This document shows, one piece after another, positions 18,753 to 27,738 of a stretch of DNA of 64,000 nucleotides. This stretch comes from Thomasclavelia ramosa DSM 1402 (GTDB lineage: Bacteria > Bacillota_I > Bacilli_A > Erysipelotrichales > Coprobacillaceae), in the NCBI RefSeq assembly GCF_014131695.1, contig NZ_CP036346.1:3100001-3164000 (forward strand), given 5' to 3'. The notes under the pieces are model-generated. The model was not told the DNA's origin, did not search any database, and saw only the letters and a list, made by a program, of their open reading frames with translations. The stretch's first letter is position 1. The number at the start of each line of letters is the position of its first letter. The position numbers and the translations under genes are program-made.

Positions 18753-20036
18753 TTATACATGGTCAAATGCATTTTCGATATCTTCTAACAAATCATCTAT
18801 ATGCTCTAAACCAATTGACAATCTAATAGTGTTAGCTTTAATTCCAGATGCTGCTAATTCAGCTTCATTCATTTGTGAATGCGTTGTTGAAGCAGGATGA
18901 ATTACTAATGATTTCGCATCAGCTACATTTGCTAATAAAGAAAAAATTTCTAAATTATCTATAAATTTCTTAGCATCATTTTCGTCACCAGCAATTTCAA
19001 AAGTAAAAATTGATCCAGCTCCATGTGAGAAATATCGTTGATATAATTCATGATAAGGACTATTATTTAGTGATGGATGATTAACTTTTGCAACTTTAGG
19101 ATGTTTACTTAAATAATCAACCACTTTTAAAGCATTTTCTACATGACGCTCTACTCGTAGTGATAATGTCTCCAATCCTTGTAATAAAAGAAAAGCATTG
19201 AACGGAGAAATAGTCGCTCCCTTATCACGTAATACTACTGCTCTAATTCTAGTTACAAAGGCGGCAGCTCCAGCAGCTTCAGTAAAAATAACACCGTGAT
19301 AACTTGGATCAGGTTTACTTAATTGTGGGAACTTCCCTGAAGCCTGCCAATCAAACTTTCCAGAATCGACAATTACACCACCTAAAGTAGTTCCATGCCC
19401 GCCAATAAACTTAGTTGCTGAATGCACAACAATATCTGCTCCATGTTCAATTGGCCTAAATAAATATGGTGTTCCAAATGTATTATCAATAATTAATGGA
19501 ATACCATGCTCATGAGCAATTTTACTAACTGCCTCAACATCAACTAAACTTGAATTAGGATTTCCTAATGACTCTATAAAAATCGCTTTGGTATTTTCTT
19601 GTAACGCTAATTTAAAATTCTCGGGATCATCACTATCAACAAATGTTGTATTAACACCATAATTTGTCAATGTGTGAGCTAATAAATTATATGTCCCCCC
19701 ATAAATTTGTTTAGCTGCCACAATATGATCACCACTTCGTGTAATACTTTCAATCGCATAAGTCACTGCAGCCGCTCCTGAAGCTACTGCTAATGCTGCT
19801 ACCCCACCTTCTAAAGCTGCCATTCTTTGTTCAAAAACATCTTCAGTTGGATTAGTTAAGCGTCCATAAATATTACCAGCATCACTTAATCCAAAACGTG
19901 CTGCCGCATGATCACAATTATCAAATACATAAGCTGCTGTCTGGTAAATAGGCACTGCTCTTGCTCCGGTAGGATCAGTTATTTCTTGTCCTACATGTAA
20001 CTGTTTAGTTTCAAATCTTAAATTATCTTTACTCAT
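18753..20036 (-). CDS. metY: O-acetylhomoserine sulfhydrylase
   Basis: Pyridoxal-phosphate enzyme of the Cys/Met metabolism family, making homocysteine from O-acetyl-homoserine and sulfide. A 427-residue protein, the length expected for MetY. The PLP lysine is in [16 protein letters not shown] near residue 210, and [14 protein letters not shown]-like phosphate loop lies near 85. GAGG precedes ATG. It has a 140-base leader with a near-consensus promoter and a 22-codon leader peptide. No SAM riboswitch core was found in that leader. Confidence 0.93.
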   Translation of the reverse strand: MSKDNLRFETKQLHVGQEITDPTGARAVPIYQTAAYVFDNCDHAAARFGLSDAGNIYGRLTNPTEDVFEQRMAALEGGVAALAVASGAAAVTYAIESITRSGDHIVAAKQIYGGTYNLLAHTLTNYGVNTTFVDSDDPENFKLALQENTKAIFIESLGNPNSSLVDVEAVSKIAHEHGIPLIIDNTFGTPYLFRPIEHGADIVVHSATKFIGGHGTTLGGVIVDSGKFDWQASGKFPQLSKPDPSYHGVIFTEAAGAAAFVTRIRAVVLRDKGATISPFNAFLLLQGLETLSLRVERHVENALKVVDYLSKHPKVAKVNHPSLNNSPYHELYQRYFSHGAGSIFTFEIAGDENDAKKFIDNLEIFSLLANVADAKSLVIHPASTTHSQMNEAELAASGIKANTIRLSIGLEHIDDLLEDIENAFDHV

Positions 20037-20074
20037 TTTATTTTCCTCTTTTCTTAATGTTTGTTATCTATGAT

Positions 20075-20143
20075 TTATAAAAAACAATACATTCGTCCAT
20101 TCCGAAAATTATTTCTGAGCTGTTGTAGTAGTTCAAAATTCAT
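20075..20143 (-). CDS. 22-residue leader peptide upstream of metY
   Basis: In the metY 5' leader, ATG 20143 is preceded by GGGGAAG and opens a frame of 22 codons reading MNFELLQQLRNN then FRNGRMYCFL, ending in TAA at 20075, 38 bases before the metY start. Complete start, ribosome site and stop, all inside the transcript predicted from the promoter at 20181-20209, support a translated leader. The single Cys codon near the end could sense cysteine supply; that is inference. Confidence 0.6.
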   Translation of the reverse strand: MNFELLQQLRNNFRNGRMYCFL

Positions 20144-20180
20144 TTTTCTTCCCCTTATCCTACTGTTATAGTATGAATAG

Positions 20181-20209
20181 AGTATACTAAACTATTTCCT
20201 ACCTGTCAA
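20181..20209 (-). promoter_or_regulatory. metY promoter
   Basis: Minus strand TTGACA (20204-20209), 17-base spacer, TATACT (20181-20186). Nearly consensus, about 140 bases before metY. Confidence 0.8.
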
Positions 20210-20495
20210 TAGGGAAATAAAAAGTCATGTTATAAATTTATATGTATCTATTGTCAAATGGTCAAAAATAATTAACTTACTAGATATAAACTAGCATTTT
20301 ATGGGGTAGCAATAGTCTTATATTATTAATGATTCCCTTTCTTTAATTTTTGTTCTTTCTAAAACTTAAAAAATATATTGCTATACCTTTCAATTTTTTC
20401 CATAATAAAAATCTCACTTCTATAGTCTTGGTAAGATTATATTATCACATCTATCTACTTTGGCGAGATTATATCTAATTATTTAAAAGTTTTTA
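20210..20495. other. AT-rich spacer, nothing recognised
   Basis: About 285 bases between the metY promoter and the broken esterase gene. No frame, hairpin with T-run or repeat stands out. Confidence 0.5.
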
Positions 20496-21391
20496 TTAAT
20501 GTGTTTTACGATGTCTATAATAGTATTGTATTGAAATTCCTAATAATGATAAACCGCTTATGATCAACAATCCTGTCATATCGACACTATCGCCAGTTTT
20601 TACAGCAGCTGTTGAATTTGATTGGGGAGCAACATCGGCATCAGGATTAGATGGAGTTGAAACTACTGTTTCACGATCCCACAAATAATCTTTTACAAAT
20701 TCACTGAACTGACTACGCCATACACCCCAGTCATGAGCTCCATTTTTCCATTCAAAAACTACATTAGCTCCGGCTTTTATCAATTCTTCATTAATTTGAA
20801 CATTGACATTCCGCCTAACAAAAGTATCAAAAATTCCTACACTCACATAGTATTGTGATACTTTGAGAAACGCTGCAACCATTTCCAGTGTTAATGTTTC
20901 TTCAACAAAATCTAATGTACGACTCGGTGAAAATACACCATAATAGCCAAATGTTTCATTACTATAGAACATTGCTTGAACTGTAACTGTAGCTCCACTA
21001 GACAGACCAGCTAGTACTTTATCTTGGGAATTTGCTGAAACACTATAATTCTTTTCAATGTAAAGCATAATGCATTCTGTAAGATTTTTTAGGCTATCAC
21101 CCTTTTCAAAGTTAAAATATGTATTATCCTTAGTAACCACAATTGCGTCAGCCACTTCACCATCAGCAATTAGATTATCCATAATATTATTTGCTGAAGC
21201 GATATTCATCCACTCAACATCATTTCCCCCACCACCATGTGCAAGATAAATTGTCTTATAAGTTTTATTTGTATCATAGTCATGCGGTAAATATATACCT
21301 AACGGCTGGCTACTGCCATCAATGTTGTTATATTAGCCTCTATAAATGATAAACATAATAAGCTGATTATTCCTAATTTTAATCTTCTCAT
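20496..21391 (-). pseudogene. Broken surface-anchored esterase (Fes/XynZ-type)
   Basis: Starts at ATG 21391 behind AGGAGG with a signal-peptide-like MRRLKLGIISLLCLSF, then meets TAG near 21299. In a second frame the protein continues as SQPLGIYLPHDYD, LAHGGGGNDVEW and on through GLSSGATVTVQAMF (nucleophile Ser) and NGAHDWGVW (catalytic His), i.e. an alpha/beta-hydrolase of the Fes/feruloyl-esterase type. The C-terminus AVKTGD, a hydrophobic helix and YYYRHRKTH form a sortase-like anchor (LPXTG variant). A frameshift, and probably a deletion between signal and hydrolase domain, disrupt it. The intact 237-codon part alone would lack export signals. Confidence 0.75.
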
Positions 21392-21522
21392 AAATCTAGC
21401 CTCCTTTTCTCTTTTCTATTAATATTTTATCACAGCCTCATTTTGAAATTGCTTTTATTTGGCGTGGTTTCTATAATAAAGAAAATCATTGATAAATAAT
21501 AAAAAGGGGCATATTTTGAACC

Positions 21523-22212
21523 TTACAAAGCATAAAAATTATAAATTTTCTCAAACAAACTACAAAGCTGATAAATTGCTTCACTAAAATTAATGTTATC
21601 ATCAATTCTATAGCACTCATCAAGATTACGATTCCCCGTCGCAATCTTTCCTACATATAAATGATCAATCTTTTGTTCTTTAATAAAATGTTTCAATTCA
21701 AGATAGCCACTAAAAAATTCTGCCATTAAATCCAAATCACTTTTATATAGAGATACGACTATTATTAAGTCACTCCCAGTAAACTTTTTTTCAACTACCA
21801 TCTGTCCATATGACTTTAATGATAATTGGATATCTAAATCTATCCCAATTTCATAAAACTTTTGTTTATATACAATTAGTGAGCTAACTGAGTAACTATC
21901 ACCAATTACTATAAGTCTTTGTTTTTTTGCTAACTTATCTCTTAAATTTTTCTCAATAATTCTCTCTTTAAATATTTCTTGATGTTTTTTCTCTTTAGTA
22001 ATCAAGTATTGAACGTCAGTGTAGTTTTTATAGCCTAATTTTTTTAAAAAACGTAATAAAGTTGATTTTGATACTTTTGTATCTTTTAAAATATCAACCA
22101 TCTTGATTGATTCAATCTGATTACTTTTTTTGATCAGATACGCTGCTAAAAGATAATCATTACTATTATATGAAGAAGTACACAAAATTAAGTTTAGTTT
22201 ACCTATTATCAT
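21523..22212 (-). CDS. RpiR-like regulator (second of a pair)
   Basis: A 229-residue protein with an RpiR/MurR-type N-terminal helix-turn-helix (SIKMVDILKDTKVSKSTLLRFLKKLG, quoted in part: KVSKSTLLRFLKKLG near residue 48) and a weak SIS-like C-terminal half (RLIVIGDSYSVSS, GSDLIIVVS). I take ATG 22212, which lies inside the 3' end of the preceding gene, so translation is probably coupled. Paired, overlapping RpiR-like regulators may form a heteromer; no adjacent sugar operon shows what they control. Confidence 0.75.
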   Translation of the reverse strand: MIIGKLNLILCTSSYNSNDYLLAAYLIKKSNQIESIKMVDILKDTKVSKSTLLRFLKKLGYKNYTDVQYLITKEKKHQEIFKERIIEKNLRDKLAKKQRLIVIGDSYSVSSLIVYKQKFYEIGIDLDIQLSLKSYGQMVVEKKFTGSDLIIVVSLYKSDLDLMAEFFSGYLELKHFIKEQKIDHLYVGKIATGNRNLDECYRIDDNINFSEAIYQLCSLFEKIYNFYAL

Positions 22213-22960
22213 AATAACCACCATAATAACAATAAGCTATATTTTGAAAATAGTTATCTAAAATCATATTTTCTAGCGTCTCATCTAGGTAACTAGGAAT
22301 TTTTAAAAATAGGGCTTTTTCACAAAGAAAATTTTTATAGCCAACACAAATAAGATTGTTTTTCCCCACTAATAAATGTTCAATCAAAGTTGGTTTTAAC
22401 TCCGCAATTCTTCCTGTCATTGAAAGCAAAATAATTAAATCATCCGCTTGAGGTTCGATATAATTATTATTATAAATAGTATTTTGAATCACAAGTTTTT
22501 GCATCATCACCATATCACCTTGAAAACGCAATAATGAATCCATCATCTCATTCGAACCGATTAAAATAACACGGCTACATTTTTTAATCATCTCACAGCA
22601 CTGATTTATTAATCCTTGATCTGATACTGTCCAATAATCATCGTTATCTAATAGCGGTTTTAAAAGCTGATTAACTTGTTGATTATTTTTGCGAATCGAA
22701 CGTTCCTCCAACTGACTTATTCGTGCCGCCGCATGGACTTGCATTAAATCTTTAATAATTGAAAATTTTTTAAATCCAAATATTCTAAAAAAGCGATTGA
22801 GAGTAGAAACAGAAACATAACATGCATCTGCAATTTCCTGAAGTGTCATTTCAAAAACATCATAATAGTGCAGTAATAAATAATAAGCAATATTATAATT
22901 AGTATCTTGAATATCCGGATTATTAATTATTTTTAATAATGAAGTAACAAAAACATTCAT
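22199..22960 (-). CDS. RpiR-like regulator (first of a pair)
   Basis: A 253-residue RpiR-family protein: helix-turn-helix TLQEIADACYVSVSTLNRFF near residues 38-57, then an SIS-like sugar-phosphate domain (VILIGSNEMMDSLLRF, DDLIILLSMTGR). AAGGAG lies before ATG. Its last 14 bases overlap the start of the second regulator. Targets unknown; the nearest neighbours are the flavoprotein upstream and the broken esterase downstream. Confidence 0.8.
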   Translation of the reverse strand: MNVFVTSLLKIINNPDIQDTNYNIAYYLLLHYYDVFEMTLQEIADACYVSVSTLNRFFRIFGFKKFSIIKDLMQVHAAARISQLEERSIRKNNQQVNQLLKPLLDNDDYWTVSDQGLINQCCEMIKKCSRVILIGSNEMMDSLLRFQGDMVMMQKLVIQNTIYNNNYIEPQADDLIILLSMTGRIAELKPTLIEHLLVGKNNLICVGYKNFLCEKALFLKIPSYLDETLENMILDNYFQNIAYCYYGGYYDNR

Positions 22961-23028
22961 TTAAGTTTCTCCTTCCCTATGGTCTTATTATTAAGTTTAC
23001 CACCATGATACTACACCTGTCAAAATAG

Positions 23029-23055
23029 AAAAATCCTGTCTAAAACAGGATTTTT
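23029..23055 (-). terminator. Terminator of the flavoprotein gene
   Basis: Perfect hairpin AAAAATCCTGT / ACAGGATTTTT around TCTAAA with T-runs on both strands, right after the stop at 23062. Confidence 0.85.
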
Positions 23056-23061
23056 ACCTTA

Positions 23062-24480
23062 CTATTTAAGATGTTCAATAATATGACGTGCTACGATGAT
23101 TCCATTTGCTCCTGCCTGAGCCAGCCCTCTTGTTAATCCGGCTCCATCACCTGCTACATACAGATCATCTATTTCACATTCAAACCCTTCTCTTACCTTT
23201 GGCCGCGCTGAATAGAATTTCGCTTCCACTCCATACAGCAACGTATGCTCATTCGCTATCCCCGGTGTTACATTATCCAGTGCCTCAATCATCTCGATAA
23301 TTGATTTCATCGTGTTGTACGGTAATACCAGCCCCAGATCTCCCGGTACCGCCTCTGCTAAGGTCGGCTCTGTATACCCTTCTTTCAAACGCTTGTAAGT
23401 CGTTCTTCTCCCTTTCTTGATATCTCCATATCTTTGCACCATGACTGATCCGTTTGACAGCTTGTTCGCCAGTCTGCTCACCTCATGTGCAAATTCATTC
23501 GGTTCATTGAACGGCTCGCTGAAGGTATGGGATACCAGCAGCGCAAAGTTGGTATTCTTGCTCCCCAGCTTCGGATCATGATAGGCATGTCCGTTCGCCA
23601 GCATCGTCCCGCTGTGATTCTCTATTACTACATGCCCTGACGGATTTGAACAGAATGTTCTTACTTTTGTTCCGACACTTGTATTATAGACAAATTTACC
23701 TTCATACAGATTGCTGTTGATCTCTTCCATTACGATATTGCTGGTCTCTACCCGCACTCCTATATCGACCTGATTATTATAAAGCTCCAGTCCATGCTGT
23801 TTCAGTACTTTTGTCAGCCAGGCAGAACCGTCTCGTCCCGGTGCCAGTACGATCTTCTTCGCTTTGATGACCTCATCATTTTCCAGAACTACCCCGACAG
23901 CATGTCCGTCTTCAACCAGCACTTCCTTTACAGCTGTTCTAAATGCCATATCAATATGTTCTTTCAGTTCCGTTGACATTTCTGTCATGATCCGCAGATT
24001 CTCTTCTGTTCCTAAATGTCTTACCTTGGCCCGCAGCAGTTTTAATCCTACTGCATAGCCTCGATGTTCAATTTCTTTGACCTTGTCAGTCGTAGGATCC
24101 GTTATTTCTCTGGTTGCTCCGTGTTTTAAATAAAGATTGTCAACATAGTTGATTACATCTTCAACCTCATTGGTTGAAAGATAGTCAGTCAGCCAGCCGC
24201 CAAATTCACTGGTAATATTGAATTTACCGTCAGAATAGGCACCGGCACCGCCAAATCCGGCTGTAATCGAACAGGCAGGAAGACAGCCCGGTTCATTGTT
24301 CCTGATGATTGGACAGGACTTGATCTTCTTTTCCTTGATTGGACAGTGACGTTTCATAACATCCTGACCTTTATCTATAAGCAATACGTTCAATTCCGGC
24401 TGTTTCAAATACAGTTCATAGCAGGCCATGATTCCTGCTGGTCCCGCTCCAACAACCACAACATCATAATTATTTTTCAT
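23062..24480 (-). CDS. FAD-dependent oxidoreductase (COG2509-type), G+C-richer
   Basis: A 472-residue FAD-dependent dehydrogenase. The N-terminal dinucleotide fold VVVVGAGPAGIMACYEL is at residues 7-23; GFGGAGAYSDGKFN near 75 and the C-terminal FAD contact YVAGDGAGLTRGLAQAGANG near 445 are typical of the COG2509 family, whose substrate is unknown. Four cysteines (CPIKEKKIKSCPI, PGCLPACS) may bind iron-sulfur or react with substrate. Base use differs from the neighbours: hand counts give 31 G/C in 60 at both 23341-23400 and 23581-23640, against 18 in 60 at 22381-22440. That suggests recent transfer. Confidence 0.85.
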   Translation of the reverse strand: MKNNYDVVVVGAGPAGIMACYELYLKQPELNVLLIDKGQDVMKRHCPIKEKKIKSCPIIRNNEPGCLPACSITAGFGGAGAYSDGKFNITSEFGGWLTDYLSTNEVEDVINYVDNLYLKHGATREITDPTTDKVKEIEHRGYAVGLKLLRAKVRHLGTEENLRIMTEMSTELKEHIDMAFRTAVKEVLVEDGHAVGVVLENDEVIKAKKIVLAPGRDGSAWLTKVLKQHGLELYNNQVDIGVRVETSNIVMEEINSNLYEGKFVYNTSVGTKVRTFCSNPSGHVVIENHSGTMLANGHAYHDPKLGSKNTNFALLVSHTFSEPFNEPNEFAHEVSRLANKLSNGSVMVQRYGDIKKGRRTTYKRLKEGYTEPTLAEAVPGDLGLVLPYNTMKSIIEMIEALDNVTPGIANEHTLLYGVEAKFYSARPKVREGFECEIDDLYVAGDGAGLTRGLAQAGANGIIVARHIIEHLK

Positions 24481-24589
24481 TTTATCGCTCCGTTCTGGGT
24501 TTTAACGCTAACCCTACTAATTATACTCGATATAATTATGCATTTCAATCTTCTTTTATTATCAACGCAAAAAAATTTTGATACTTAGT

Positions 24590-24618
24590 TTGCTGAAATA
24601 GTTTGAAAATGCTATGAT
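24590..24618 (+). promoter_or_regulatory. Promoter of the thi operon
   Basis: TTGCTG (24590-24595), 17-base spacer, TATGAT (24613-24618), immediately before the TPP riboswitch. Confidence 0.7.
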
Positions 24619-24623
24619 ATAGT

Positions 24624-24770
24624 TAAAGCACGGGAGCTTGTAAACAGGCTGAGAGGAAGTTGTGAACTTCGACCGCTAACCTGATTTGGATAATGCCAAC
24701 GTAGGGACATACTCACTAACAATAAGTAGGGAATATGGCACTTGGCATATTCTCTTTTTAGTGCTTTAAG
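24624..24770 (+). ncRNA. TPP riboswitch (THI element) with terminator
   Basis: Conserved TPP aptamer words in order: GGGAGC (24632), GGCTGAGA (24649), CGACC (24670), ACCTGATTTGGATAATGCCA and GTAGGGA (24701). A terminator GAATATG-GCACTTGG-CATATTC plus TCTTTTT follows at 24731-24759. In addition TTAAAGCAC at the 5' edge is complementary to GTGCTTTAA at about 24761-24769, so the whole aptamer-terminator unit can be closed by a 9-bp helix directly before the thiM ribosome site. Thiamine diphosphate should shut off thiM-thiE-HAD-thiD. Confidence 0.96.
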
Positions 24771-24785
24771 AAAGTGAGGAAGAAT

Positions 24786-25610
24786 ATGTTTGAAAAAGTT
24801 TTAGAAGAAATTAAATTACGCAATCCAATTGTGCATTGCATTACTAACTATGTTACTGTCAATGATTGTGCTAATGCCATCTTAGCTGTTAATGGCAGCC
24901 CCATTATGGCTGATGACATTCATGAAGTTGAGGAAATTACAACAATCTGTAATGCTTTAGTAATCAATATTGGTACGCTGAATGAAAGGACAGTTGCTTC
25001 AATGATCAAAGCAGGAAAAATGGCTAACCATTTAAATCACCCTGTTGTTCTCGATCCTGTTGGTGCTGGAGCTAGCAAGCTTCGGACTAATACTGCAAAA
25101 AAACTACTTGAAGAAATTAATTTTAGTGTTATTCGAGGAAATATTTCCGAAATAAAAGCCCTAGCAATGAATATGACTTCAACTCAAGGAGTCGATGCCA
25201 ATATCAATGATATTGTAACAGCTGAAAATCTTAATGAAGTTATTAGTTTTGCTAAGAAATTTAGTCAAGAAACCGGTGCCGTAATCGCAATCACTGGAGC
25301 AACTGATATTGTTGCCAATCAAGAAAAAACCTATGTAATCACTAACGGTTGTGCAATGATGTCACGAATCACAGGAACAGGTTGTATGTTATCGGCAATT
25401 CTTGGAGCAACAACCGCTATTGGTCAAAATGATCTTTTAGAAACTACTGCTTATACGATTGCAATGATGGGATACTGTGGTGAGTTAGCTGATCAAAGAG
25501 TTCGTAATGACAATAGTGGAACAAGCAGTTTTAGAATGCATTTAATCGATGCCTTGAGTACAATTAATTATTATCAATTGAAAGCCGGTGTTAAAATTGA
25601 ACTTCACTAG
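24786..25610 (+). CDS. thiM: Hydroxyethylthiazole kinase
   Basis: Phosphorylates the thiazole alcohol for thiamine salvage. 274 residues of the ThiM ribokinase-like family, with NPIVHCITNYVTVNDCAN near the N-terminus, LDPVGAGASKLR and the anion hole TGTGCMLSAILGA near residue 200. The start is ATG 24786 with GAGGA just upstream; a GTG 12 bases earlier lies in the ribosome site. First gene behind the TPP riboswitch. Confidence 0.95.
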   Translation: MFEKVLEEIKLRNPIVHCITNYVTVNDCANAILAVNGSPIMADDIHEVEEITTICNALVINIGTLNERTVASMIKAGKMANHLNHPVVLDPVGAGASKLRTNTAKKLLEEINFSVIRGNISEIKALAMNMTSTQGVDANINDIVTAENLNEVISFAKKFSQETGAVIAITGATDIVANQEKTYVITNGCAMMSRITGTGCMLSAILGATTAIGQNDLLETTAYTIAMMGYCGELADQRVRNDNSGTSSFRMHLIDALSTINYYQLKAGVKIELH

Positions 25611-25614
25611 AAAC

Positions 25615-26235
25615 ATGCTAGAACTATATTTAGTCAGCGACCGCAGCTGGTTGAACGATCGTCCACTTGAAGAAGATATTGAACAAGCTATTTTAGGTGG
25701 AGTAACAATGGTTCAATTACGCGAAAAAAATTTAACCGATGAAGAATTTACTATTCAAGCAAAAAAAGTCAAAACAATTTGTTCTAAATACCATATTCCC
25801 TTTATCATCAACGATAATGTAGCCGTAGCATTGGCTGTAGACAGTGATGGAATTCATATCGGTCAAGATGATCAGCCTGTTAAAAGAGTTCGAAAAATAA
25901 TCGGTCCTCATAAAATTATTGGGGTTTCTGCTCACAACTTAAAAGAAGCTCTTGCCGCCAAGGAAGATGGTGCTGATTATTTAGGAGTGGGAGCCATGTT
26001 CAATACTTCAACTAAAGATGATGCTACAGCAGTGAGCTTTACCCAATTACATGAAATAACTACAAAAATTGGCTTACCTGTTGTAGCAATCGGTGGTATC
26101 AACCAAGACAATTGCCTACTCTTAAAAGGAACAAAAATTGATGGTATTGCTGTTGTTTCAGCCATTATGAGCGCTCCTGATATAAAAGAAGCAGCCGCTA
26201 AATTAAAAGCACATGCCCGAGGAATCTATGATTAA
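25615..26235 (+). CDS. thiE: Thiamine-phosphate synthase
   Basis: Joins HMP-pyrophosphate and thiazole phosphate into thiamine phosphate. 206-residue TIM barrel with VQLREKNLTDEEF, INDNVAVALAVDSDGIHIGQ, GVGAMFNTSTKDDA (phosphate loop) and VAIGGINQDN. ATG 25615 lies 4 bases after the thiM stop without a strong ribosome site, so translation is probably coupled. Confidence 0.95.
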   Translation: MLELYLVSDRSWLNDRPLEEDIEQAILGGVTMVQLREKNLTDEEFTIQAKKVKTICSKYHIPFIINDNVAVALAVDSDGIHIGQDDQPVKRVRKIIGPHKIIGVSAHNLKEALAAKEDGADYLGVGAMFNTSTKDDATAVSFTQLHEITTKIGLPVVAIGGINQDNCLLLKGTKIDGIAVVSAIMSAPDIKEAAAKLKAHARGIYD

Positions 26236-26866
26236 AGGTTATATCATTGACATGGATGGAACTCTGCTTGATTCGATGCACATTTGGAATGAATTAGGCA
26301 GTCGTTTTCTCGAATTAAAAGGAATTACCCCTGAGGCAAATCTTAAAGATATCTTGGCACCACTATCAATTAACCAAGCAATTAAATACATCGCTGAGAC
26401 ATATCAATTAAAAGAGCCTCTTGATGTTTTAATCAATGAAGTTAATAGTTTATTGAATCATATTTATTTAAGCGAAATTCCCTTAAAACCAGGGGCTTTG
26501 GAATTTATTACTAACTGTTTTAACCATCATAAAAAACTGTGCTTATTAACTGCAAATAATTATCAAGCAACAATTAACATTCTTGATAAATATAATCTAA
26601 CATCAAAATTTGATGAAATTATTACATGTGATCATACTACTTTAGATAAACGCAGTGGCGAGGCCTACAATTATGCAATCTCTGCATTACACCTCCATAA
26701 AGATGAATGCATTGTTATTGAAGATGCCCTTCATGCAATAATTGCTGCAAAAAAGCAAGGTTTTACAGTATGGGCCGTTGCAGATCAAAGTAATCAAGAT
26801 GATTGGGATGAAATTTGCAAAATAAGTGATTTAAATTTAAAAAATTTATCAGAAATGGAGATATGA
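26228..26866 (+). CDS. HAD-family phosphatase in the thi operon
   Basis: A 212-residue HAD hydrolase: motif I IDMDGTLLDS, motif II LLTANNY, Lys of motif III in TLDKRSGEAYNYAI and motif IV VIEDALHAIIAAK. It overlaps the thiE 3' end by 8 bases and thiD follows after an ATGA overlap, so it is a true operon member. A thiamine-monophosphate phosphatase role is an attractive guess, since such HADs replace ThiL/phosphatase steps in some salvage clusters, but nothing in the sequence proves the substrate. Confidence 0.85.
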   Translation: MIKGYIIDMDGTLLDSMHIWNELGSRFLELKGITPEANLKDILAPLSINQAIKYIAETYQLKEPLDVLINEVNSLLNHIYLSEIPLKPGALEFITNCFNHHKKLCLLTANNYQATINILDKYNLTSKFDEIITCDHTTLDKRSGEAYNYAISALHLHKDECIVIEDALHAIIAAKKQGFTVWAVADQSNQDDWDEICKISDLNLKNLSEMEI

Positions 26867-26868
26867 TT

Positions 26869-27663
26869 ATGAAAAAAGTTCTAACTATCGCAGGAACTGA
26901 TCCAACAGGTGGAGCAGGAGTTCAAGCGGATCTAAAAACCATGACAGCTCATAAAGTCTACGGGATGAGTATTATTACTGCCTTAGTGGCCCAAAACACA
27001 TTAGGTGTTAGAGATATTATGGAAGTAAAACCTGATTTTTTAGCCGAACAGTTTGACTGTGTCTTTGAAGATATTTATCCTGATGCAATTAAAATTGGAA
27101 TGGTTTCCAGTCCAGTATTAATTGAAATGATCGTAAATAAATTAACATCACAAAAAGATTGTCCTATCGTTGTTGATCCTGTTATGGTTTCTACTAGCGG
27201 ATCTCGTTTATTAGCTGACAATGCTCTAAGACTCTTGAAAGAAAAGCTTATTCCATTAGCTACTATTATTACCCCTAATATCCCTGAAGCACAGGTTTTA
27301 ACAAATTTAAAAATTAATACTAAAGATGACATGATTACAGCCGCAAAGATGATTAGTGAATGGTACCACGGCTACATTTTGATCAAAGGGGGCCATTTTG
27401 AAGAACGGGCTGATGACCTTCTTTATTACCGGGGAAATATTACTTGGTTGACAGGAGAAAAAATTAATAATCCTAATACTCATGGCACTGGCTGTACCCT
27501 TTCTTCAGCAATTGCTTCCAATCTAGCTTTAGAATATTCAATTGAAGAAAGCGTTACTAGAGCTAAAGTCTATATTACCGGGGCTTTAAAAGCTAATCTT
27601 AACCTAGGTCATGGCAGTGGACCATTAGATCATTGCTGGAATATTAATCAAACATTAAAATAA
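26869..27663 (+). CDS. thiD: Hydroxymethylpyrimidine/phosphomethylpyrimidine kinase
   Basis: Phosphorylates HMP and HMP-phosphate for thiamine synthesis. 264-residue ribokinase-family protein with LTIAGTDPTGGAGVQADLKT, VDPVMVSTSGSRLL and the anion hole THGTGCTLSSAIA. Two ATGs are possible (26863 and 26869); GGAG ends 8 bases before 26869, which I use. Last gene of the thi operon; with thiM and thiE it forms a salvage-only set, since no thiC or thiazole genes are present here. Confidence 0.95.
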   Translation: MKKVLTIAGTDPTGGAGVQADLKTMTAHKVYGMSIITALVAQNTLGVRDIMEVKPDFLAEQFDCVFEDIYPDAIKIGMVSSPVLIEMIVNKLTSQKDCPIVVDPVMVSTSGSRLLADNALRLLKEKLIPLATIITPNIPEAQVLTNLKINTKDDMITAAKMISEWYHGYILIKGGHFEERADDLLYYRGNITWLTGEKINNPNTHGTGCTLSSAIASNLALEYSIEESVTRAKVYITGALKANLNLGHGSGPLDHCWNINQTLK

Positions 27664-27738
27664 TTCAACCGATATAATTGCTTTAGTAGTATAATGAGGT
27701 AGAGCTATTTTTTCTAATTTAATAAGGAGGAAAATAGA

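Noticed and set aside
20037-20180. SAM riboswitch expected before metY
   Set aside because: None of the conserved S-box core words could be found; a leader peptide is present instead.
23106-24058. Several open frames on the plus strand opposite the flavoprotein gene
   Set aside because: They are shadows caused by the higher G+C of the flavoprotein gene, lack ribosome sites and show Ser/Leu/Pro-rich low-information protein.
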